Below are positions 39,055 through 43,267 of a DNA stretch of 43,267 bases, one piece after another. Made by a program: the position numbers and the translations under genes. Source of the DNA: Acidobacteriota bacterium (GTDB taxonomy: Bacteria; Acidobacteriota; Terriglobia; Acidiferrales; UBA7541); the NCBI GenBank assembly GCA_003223325.1, contig QHYS01000051.1, positions 1-43,267 on the forward strand, read 5' to 3'. Below the pieces are notes generated by a model. The model did not search any database and was not told where the DNA came from. It saw only the letters and a program-made list of their open reading frames with translations. The first letter of the stretch is position 1, and every line of letters starts with the position of its first letter.

Positions 39055-39348
39055 ATGGGCGATAGCACCGGATCCAAAATCAGTTACTTCATGGTAGGCC
39101 TCGGGATCGGCGCCTTTGTTGGCATTCTCTTTGCTCCCAAATCCGGCGACGAAACCCGCGAGTATCTGAGCCAGAGGGCCGAAGAAGGCAAGGAATATGC
39201 TCAGCGCAAGGCTCGCGAGTTGCGGGAAAGAGCCGAGGATCTAGTGGAACGCGGCAAGCAAGTTGCCGTCAGGCAGAAAGAGTCCATCTCTGCCGCGGTA
39301 GACGCGGGCCGCGATGCTTATCAGCGCGAAAAATCCAAGGAAATGTAG
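39055..39348 (+). CDS. YtxH-domain protein
   Basis: 97 residues. An N-terminal membrane helix SYFMVGLGIGAFVGILFAPK with the GxxxGxxxGILFAPKSG signature of YtxH, then a long charged helix (ETREYLSQRAEEGKEYAQRK to AAVDAGRDAYQRE). General stress-type membrane protein family without a known mechanism. A G-run lies about ten bases before the ATG. Eleven bases before the next gene, so likely cotranscribed with it. Confidence 0.85.
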   Translation: MGDSTGSKISYFMVGLGIGAFVGILFAPKSGDETREYLSQRAEEGKEYAQRKARELRERAEDLVERGKQVAVRQKESISAAVDAGRDAYQREKSKEM

Positions 39349-39359
39349 GGCCGAATTTG

Positions 39360-39872
39360 ATGCCAAACTGGGTGATGCCTCTTTTCGTCATCGTCGCGTC
39401 CGTATCTCTGTTCGTGCAAATGCTGATTTTCGGCGCAATGTTCCTGGAATTCCGCCGCATCAACCGGCGCATGGAGCAGATCGTTGACGATCTTCAGAGG
39501 CGCATCAATCCGATAATTACGCGGCTGCAAACGATCGTAGAAGAGGCGCAGCCGCGCATCTCCAGCATGATTTCCGACGCTACGGAGATCACCCAAGTCG
39601 CGCGCAGTCAGGTGCAGCGGGTGGATCGCATGCTCACTGAAGCCGTAGACCGCCTGCGCATGCAACTTGTGCACGCCGACCAAATCCTCACCGGAGCGCT
39701 GGAGACTGTCGAAGAGACCGGCGCGCGTATCCGCAATACGGTATGGCGGCCGGTGCAATCGTTCAGCGCCCTCGTGCGCGGAATTCAAACTGGCCTGGAT
39801 TTTTACCGCGGGCGGCAACGGCGCCGAGGCGAAGGACTCAGCGAGCAGCAGGACGAAGAACTTTTCATTTAG
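39360..39872 (+). CDS. DUF948-like membrane-anchored coiled-coil protein
   Basis: 170 residues. An N-terminal helix (VMPLFVIVASVSLFVQMLIF) is followed by long heptad-like helices (MEQIVDDLQRRINPIITRLQ, TRLQTIVEEAQPRISSMISD, VQRVDRMLTEAVDRLRMQ). This is the layout of DUF948 proteins, often found beside YtxH genes. Probably an envelope or stress-related scaffold. ATG 39360 was chosen over TTG three bases upstream. It ends before a large hairpin. Confidence 0.75.
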   Translation: MPNWVMPLFVIVASVSLFVQMLIFGAMFLEFRRINRRMEQIVDDLQRRINPIITRLQTIVEEAQPRISSMISDATEITQVARSQVQRVDRMLTEAVDRLRMQLVHADQILTGALETVEETGARIRNTVWRPVQSFSALVRGIQTGLDFYRGRQRRRGEGLSEQQDEELFI

Positions 39873-39907
39873 CCCGTCCGCGAATTCCGTTCGCCAACCG
39901 CTTCATT

Positions 39908-39946
39908 TGTCATTCTGAGTCCGCCTCGGCACCCGAAGAATCTCTC
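39908..39946. repeat. Dispersed element, copy at 39.9 kb
   Basis: TGTCATTCTGAG (39908-39919), a short GC-rich centre with TCCGCCTCGG, and GAAGAATCTC (39936-39945). It is close to the copy at 40.05 kb and follows the same layout as the ones at 21.6 and 28.4 kb. Confidence 0.6.
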
Positions 39947-39993
39947 TTCCTGTGCGCGTCAACCAGACAGATGATTCGCACGCCGCGGCGACC

Positions 39994-40024
39994 TCAGGGG
40001 CAAACACATTACATTTGCCCCTGA
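39994..40024. terminator. Strong 11-bp hairpin between convergent genes
   Basis: TCAGGGGCAAA (39994-40004) and TTTGCCCCTGA (40014-40024) form a perfect 11-bp stem with a 9-base loop. It lies between the ends of the plus-strand DUF948-like gene and the minus-strand mnmA. There is no T-run, so it may be a bidirectional transcription brake or another repeat element. Confidence 0.5.
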
Positions 40025-40049
40025 AGTCAGACGACGGTCCGCGGGAAAG

Positions 40050-40122
40050 GTGTCATTCCGAGGAGCGCCGCTAAACTCTCAAGCCGTCGGATATTCGGGG
40101 GGCGCAACGAGGAATCTGCTTT
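40050..40122. repeat. Dispersed element, best copy
   Basis: GTGTCATTCCGAGGAGCG at 40050 and GCAACGAGGAATCTGCTTTT about 50 bases on. This is the clearest version of the recurring GTCATTCCGAG...CGAGGAATCTGC element of the window. Confidence 0.6.
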
Positions 40123-40135
40123 TCGACTAGTGCGG

Positions 40136-41287
40136 TCAGCGGATCCAGCCGCCGCCGAGCACTTCGTCTCCGCGATAGAAAACGGCAGCTTGACCCGGCG
40201 TTATGGCGCGCTGCGCCGCATGAAATCTGACCCACACGGTCGTCGCGCCCACCGGCTCGATGCGAGCCGGTACGGGCTCATGCCGATAACGTATCTTCAC
40301 GCTCGCCTCTATAGGCTTATCCAAACTGGGCCAGGCAATCCAATTGATATCGCGAGCCTCGAAGCTATCGCCCCACAACTCCTTATCCTCGCCAACTGTG
40401 ACACGCCTCGCATCGGGATCGATCTGCAAAACGTAGAGCGGCCTGGGCGCGGCAATTCCCAAGCCGCGGCGTTGGCCCACGGTGAAATGCTGAACCCCGG
40501 AATGGGTGCCCACAACCTCGCCCGATGTGGTGACAAGTTCCCCTGCCCCGTCGTCCCCTCGGCTGGCTTTCTCTTCTTCCGCTAGTCTTCGCTCGCTGTT
40601 TTCGTGGCGGTAAGCCTTGATGAAATCCGTGTAGTTTCCGGAGGGCACAAAACAGATCTCCTGGCTCTCCGGCTTTTCCGCCACCGGTAAACGCGAGCGA
40701 CGTGCAATCTCGCGAACGGCCTGTTTCGAGAAGGTCCCCAGAGGAAATGCCGCATGAGCCAGCTGCCCCTGCGTCAGTCCAAACAGAAAATAAGATTGAT
40801 CCTTGGAGAGATCCACGGCGCGCAAAAGATTGTACCGGCCCGTTTGCGCGTTCCGCTCGATGCGAGCGTAGTGGCCTGTGGCAATGCGCGATGCGCCGAT
40901 CTGCCGTGCCGTCACCTGCAACTGATCGAATTTCACGTGATTGTTGCAAAGCGCGCAAGGAATCGGGGTACGGCCCGCCAGATAATCCTGCACGAATGGG
41001 CGCACGACGGTCTGCTCGAAGCGCCGTTCGAAATTGACGACGTAATGGGGAATGCCGACATGCTCGGCAACGCGCCGGGCGTCATAGACGTCGTCAAGCG
41101 AACAGCAGCGCTGCGGCGCGGCTGCGCCCGGGGAGAGTTCCGGAAAGCGGCGCTGGTTCCAGAGCTGCATCGTTAAGCCAACGACCGGTGCGCCTGATTC
41201 GTGCAGCATCGCCGCAACGGTCGAGCTATCGACGCCGCCGCTCATGGCTACGACGGTCAGTTCGCGAGAATGCGTCTCAGGATTCAT
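40136..41287 (-). CDS. mnmA: tRNA-specific 2-thiouridylase
   Basis: 383 residues. Puts sulfur on U34 of Lys, Glu and Gln tRNAs. PP-loop [15 protein letters not shown] at the N-terminus, the catalytic Cys in [13 protein letters not shown] (about residue 111), [30 protein letters not shown], and the second catalytic Cys in [13 protein letters not shown]. The beta-barrel end has [17 protein letters not shown] and [10 protein letters not shown]. The ATG overlaps the stop of the cysteine desulfurase gene by 4 bases (ATGA), so sulfur donor and acceptor enzymes are made together. Confidence 0.96.
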   Translation of the reverse strand: MNPETHSRELTVVAMSGGVDSSTVAAMLHESGAPVVGLTMQLWNQRRFPELSPGAAAPQRCCSLDDVYDARRVAEHVGIPHYVVNFERRFEQTVVRPFVQDYLAGRTPIPCALCNNHVKFDQLQVTARQIGASRIATGHYARIERNAQTGRYNLLRAVDLSKDQSYFLFGLTQGQLAHAAFPLGTFSKQAVREIARRSRLPVAEKPESQEICFVPSGNYTDFIKAYRHENSERRLAEEEKASRGDDGAGELVTTSGEVVGTHSGVQHFTVGQRRGLGIAAPRPLYVLQIDPDARRVTVGEDKELWGDSFEARDINWIAWPSLDKPIEASVKIRYRHEPVPARIEPVGATTVWVRFHAAQRAITPGQAAVFYRGDEVLGGGWIR

Positions 41288-42474
41288 TGTGCCGCTGCGA
41301 CTTCGCGACTCGAGCCGACGTTGCGCTGGCGCTCAACCGCTGCCGCAATGATTTCGATCGCCCTGTCGATCTCCTCACGCGTGCTCGTGCGCCCCACGCT
41401 CAGACGCAGGCTGGCCCGCGCTTCCACCGGGTTCAGCCCAATGGCCGTGAGCACGTGCGAAGGATCCACGGCCCCGGACGAGCATGCCGCGCCAGCCGAG
41501 CAAGCCAGTCCCGCCAAATCCAGCGCGATGACCAGAGATTCGCTCTCTACGCCGGGCAGCATCAGGTTCGAGGTATTCGGCACGCGCCGAGCGCGATCGC
41601 CATTGACGCGAGCCCCGGGAATGCGCGCGAGCAGGCCCTGTTCCAAGCAATCGCGCAATTCGGAGACCTGGGCCGAGATTTCGGACAAATCAGCGCGCAC
41701 AAGTTCCGCGGCTTTGCCGAGACCGACGATTGCGGCGACGTTTTCAGTTCCGGCCCGGCGCCCGCGTTCGTTTGGTCCACCGTAGAGCAACGGATCGATT
41801 TCCACACCCTTTCGCACAAAAAGCGCGCCGGCTCCTTTCGGCCCATAAAATTTATGAGCCGAAAGAGAGAGGAGATTCACGCCCAAGCGGTTTACGTCGA
41901 CAGGAACTTTGCCGACCGACTGCACCGCATCGGTGTGAAAGACGATGCCCGCTTCGGCCGCGATCTCTCCAATTTCCTCGATAGGCTGCAGCGTACCGAT
42001 TTCGTTGTTTGCGCGCATGACGGAGATCAAAGCAGTCTCCGTGCATAACGCCGCGCGAATCGCACCCGGGCTTACGATTCCGTCGGGGCCGACGGGAACA
42101 TAAGTGACGGAAACACCCTGCGCTTCAAGAGCGCGGCACGTGTTCAGAACCGCGTCGTGTTCGATGGCCGTGGTGATCAGGTGCACAGGCGCAGCGGATC
42201 TCTGGTGCGCTCGCAGCGCATGCCCCACGACGCCGAAGATCGCGGTGTTGTCGGCCTCGCTGCCGCCGCTCGTAAATACGATTTCGGAGGAACGGGCGCC
42301 GATCGTAGCCGCGACGGCTTCGCGTGCCTGTTCGATGGCCTGCCTGGCCCGTTGACCGAAGTGGTGCGCAGAGCTGGGGTTGCCAAATTCGGCACCGAAA
42401 TAAGGCAGCATTGTCTCGAGCACGGCGGGGTGCACGGGCGTGGTAGCGTTATGATCGAGATAAATGCGCTGCAT
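41284..42474 (-). CDS. iscS: Cysteine desulfurase (IscS/NifS type)
   Basis: 396 residues, PLP-dependent aminotransferase class [21 protein letters not shown] is the typical N-terminus. The PLP set is seen in [21 protein letters not shown]-type [23 protein letters not shown] and [15 protein letters not shown] with the Schiff-base Lys. The mobile Cys loop is [18 protein letters not shown] near 325. It frees sulfur from cysteine as a persulfide for MnmA, Fe-S assembly or thiamine. ATG 42474 was chosen because the family begins there; the frame upstream is unrelated. Coupled to mnmA, 23 bases after the upstream gene. Some members also act on selenocysteine; sequence alone cannot tell. Confidence 0.94.
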   Translation of the reverse strand: MQRIYLDHNATTPVHPAVLETMLPYFGAEFGNPSSAHHFGQRARQAIEQAREAVAATIGARSSEIVFTSGGSEADNTAIFGVVGHALRAHQRSAAPVHLITTAIEHDAVLNTCRALEAQGVSVTYVPVGPDGIVSPGAIRAALCTETALISVMRANNEIGTLQPIEEIGEIAAEAGIVFHTDAVQSVGKVPVDVNRLGVNLLSLSAHKFYGPKGAGALFVRKGVEIDPLLYGGPNERGRRAGTENVAAIVGLGKAAELVRADLSEISAQVSELRDCLEQGLLARIPGARVNGDRARRVPNTSNLMLPGVESESLVIALDLAGLACSAGAACSSGAVDPSHVLTAIGLNPVEARASLRLSVGRTSTREEIDRAIEIIAAAVERQRNVGSSREVAAAQ

Positions 42475-42497
42475 TTGCGTTTTCTTACGAGGCCGTT

Positions 42498-43256
42498 TTA
42501 GACGCTGCGAGCCATGGCGGCCTTTTTGCTGGCCCTGAACTCGGCGCAAGCGCGCAGATATCCGAGGACGATCGGGTTGGGCTGTTCGACCCTGGAAGAA
42601 AGCTGCGGCTGAAAGAGCGTGGCGAGGAAGAAGCGCCTGCTGGGGAGATCGAAGGCGCGCATTTCGCCGCGGGGCCCGCGCGCGCCGACGCGCAATCCAG
42701 CCGCTTCCCATCGGGGCACGTATTCGGGATTCGTTTCGAAATTACAGAAAAACTGGCCGTGGATGGCGTCCGACCGGCACAAGTCATGCACCAGCGTGCC
42801 CTTGACCGGATGAACGGCATCTTCGCCATGCATCTGAGGTCCTGCGGGCGTGCGTGGCGGCAAGGGGCAAGCGACAGGTGTAATCACAATATTCTGCGAA
42901 TTTGAACTATTCTCGGCGCTGTCTGCATCACGCAGACCCAGCACATTGCGGGTGAATTCGATGAGCGCATACTGGAATCCGCCGCAGGTTCCCAAGTAGG
43001 GCAAGTCGCGCTGCCGAGCGAACTCAATACCGCGCAGCATGCCGACGAAGCTCCGATAGGGACTGCCGGGAGCGCCCCAGACGCCATCGAAGTGCGCGAG
43101 ACGATCCTGGGCGTCCAGGCTTTCGAGCGCTTCGGTGGGAAACCATCGCGGCTCAACGTCGAAGCTGAGCCAGGATGCGGTGTGGAACAGGGCTGCTTCC
43201 GTCGCCCAATGGGAGTGCTTCTGGGGATCGAAGTCACCTAATAACGCGATTCGCAA
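42498..43256 (-). CDS. CTP-synthase C-terminal-region-related (seleno)protein family, Cys form
   Basis: 252 residues from TTG 43256; the frame stays open to the right edge, so the start could lie outside. It resembles the glutamine amidotransferase half of CTP synthase without the synthase half: IALLGDFDPQKHSHWA, GVWGAPGSPYRSFVGMLRGI, YLGTCGGFQYALIEFTRNVL with Cys at the nucleophile elbow (TGC, not TGA), and RFFLATLFQPQLSS where true amidotransferases have FHPE. Thus the catalytic His and Glu are both replaced by Gln. As I recall the family, these replacements are shared, and some members carry selenocysteine in GTUGGFQ, which argues for a redox role rather than glutamine hydrolysis. Heads the run with iscS and mnmA. 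Confidence 0.8.
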   Translation of the reverse strand: MRIALLGDFDPQKHSHWATEAALFHTASWLSFDVEPRWFPTEALESLDAQDRLAHFDGVWGAPGSPYRSFVGMLRGIEFARQRDLPYLGTCGGFQYALIEFTRNVLGLRDADSAENSSNSQNIVITPVACPLPPRTPAGPQMHGEDAVHPVKGTLVHDLCRSDAIHGQFFCNFETNPEYVPRWEAAGLRVGARGPRGEMRAFDLPSRRFFLATLFQPQLSSRVEQPNPIVLGYLRACAEFRASKKAAMARSV

Positions 43257-43267
43257 TGCTTGTCGCA

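Noticed and set aside
42498-43256. Annotating the right-edge gene as a true CTP synthase or active glutamine amidotransferase
   Set aside because: The synthase domain is absent and the catalytic His and Glu of the FHPE motif are replaced by Gln, so glutamine hydrolysis is not supported.
1-43267. tRNA, rRNA, CRISPR arrays, transposase genes
   Set aside because: I looked for cloverleaf ends, GTTC-type T-arms, regularly spaced repeats and DDE-transposase motifs and saw none that hold up by eye; a covariance-model scan would be decisive for small RNAs.

Overview
The window looks like a chromosomal contig from an Acidobacteriota genome, probably of the Terriglobia/Acidobacteriia type. The evidence is two adjacent secreted VWFA proteins of the acidobacterial type, a carboxypeptidase-regulatory/TonB-receptor N-terminus, DUF6152 and PDLSGLW-type secreted proteins, a complete CMP-Kdo pathway (so a Gram-negative envelope), high GC, and Shine-Dalgarno sites of the GGAGG type. 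Lineage is inferred from gene content; no rRNA or tRNA gene is visible.

Left half (1-21 kb) is an accessory, partly eroded region. It starts with galE (cut by the left edge), a PilZ protein and a LuxR-type regulator, then an orphan N-terminal stub of a TonB-dependent receptor. A block of secreted proteins follows (NHL propeller; a promoter-driven trio of a small exported protein, DUF6152 and a PDLSGLW-type protein). From 7.5 to 10.4 kb lies a minus-strand membrane cluster (TonB-like Pro-rich protein, ExbB/TolQ-type channel, two further exported proteins, a small anchored protein) with several frameshifts and in-frame stops: a decayed energy-transducing operon. Next come a VapBC toxin-antitoxin pair with an operator-like palindrome, a second vapC remnant, an HdeD-like membrane protein with two small zinc ribbons, a broken FAD oxidoreductase, a three-part fusion (carboxypeptidase-regulatory domain, CxxCH haem site, Vgb-like propeller), a tandemly duplicated exported AhpD-like protein, and a large APC permease with a Usp-like tail.

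Right half (21-43 kb) is mostly intact core metabolism. The minus-strand run kdsB-pyrG-kdsA-kdsD-kdsC holds every enzyme needed to make CMP-Kdo from ribulose-5-phosphate, with PyrG supplying the CTP. Two VWFA proteins read away from it. deoB, uvrA, a TPR protein, a translationally coupled trio ending in a SprT-like metalloprotease, a second TPR lipoprotein-like or secreted protein, uvrC, YtxH and DUF948 proteins follow. The window ends with a minus-strand run of a CTP-synthase-tail-like (seleno)protein homologue, a cysteine desulfurase and mnmA, a sulfur-transfer/tRNA thiolation unit.

Short GC-rich hairpin repeats and a loosely conserved intergenic element (starting GTCAT-CC-GAG, ending GAGGAATCT) recur between genes at about 21.6, 28.4, 33.0-33.25, 39.9 and 40.05 kb. 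One copy abuts the 5' end of a TPR gene that has lost its start codon. The points most worth a second look are the apparent in-frame loss of the C-terminal zinc-finger half of UvrA, the decayed ExbB/TonB-like operon, the haem-propeller fusion, and the seleno-related GATase linked to a NifS-type desulfurase.
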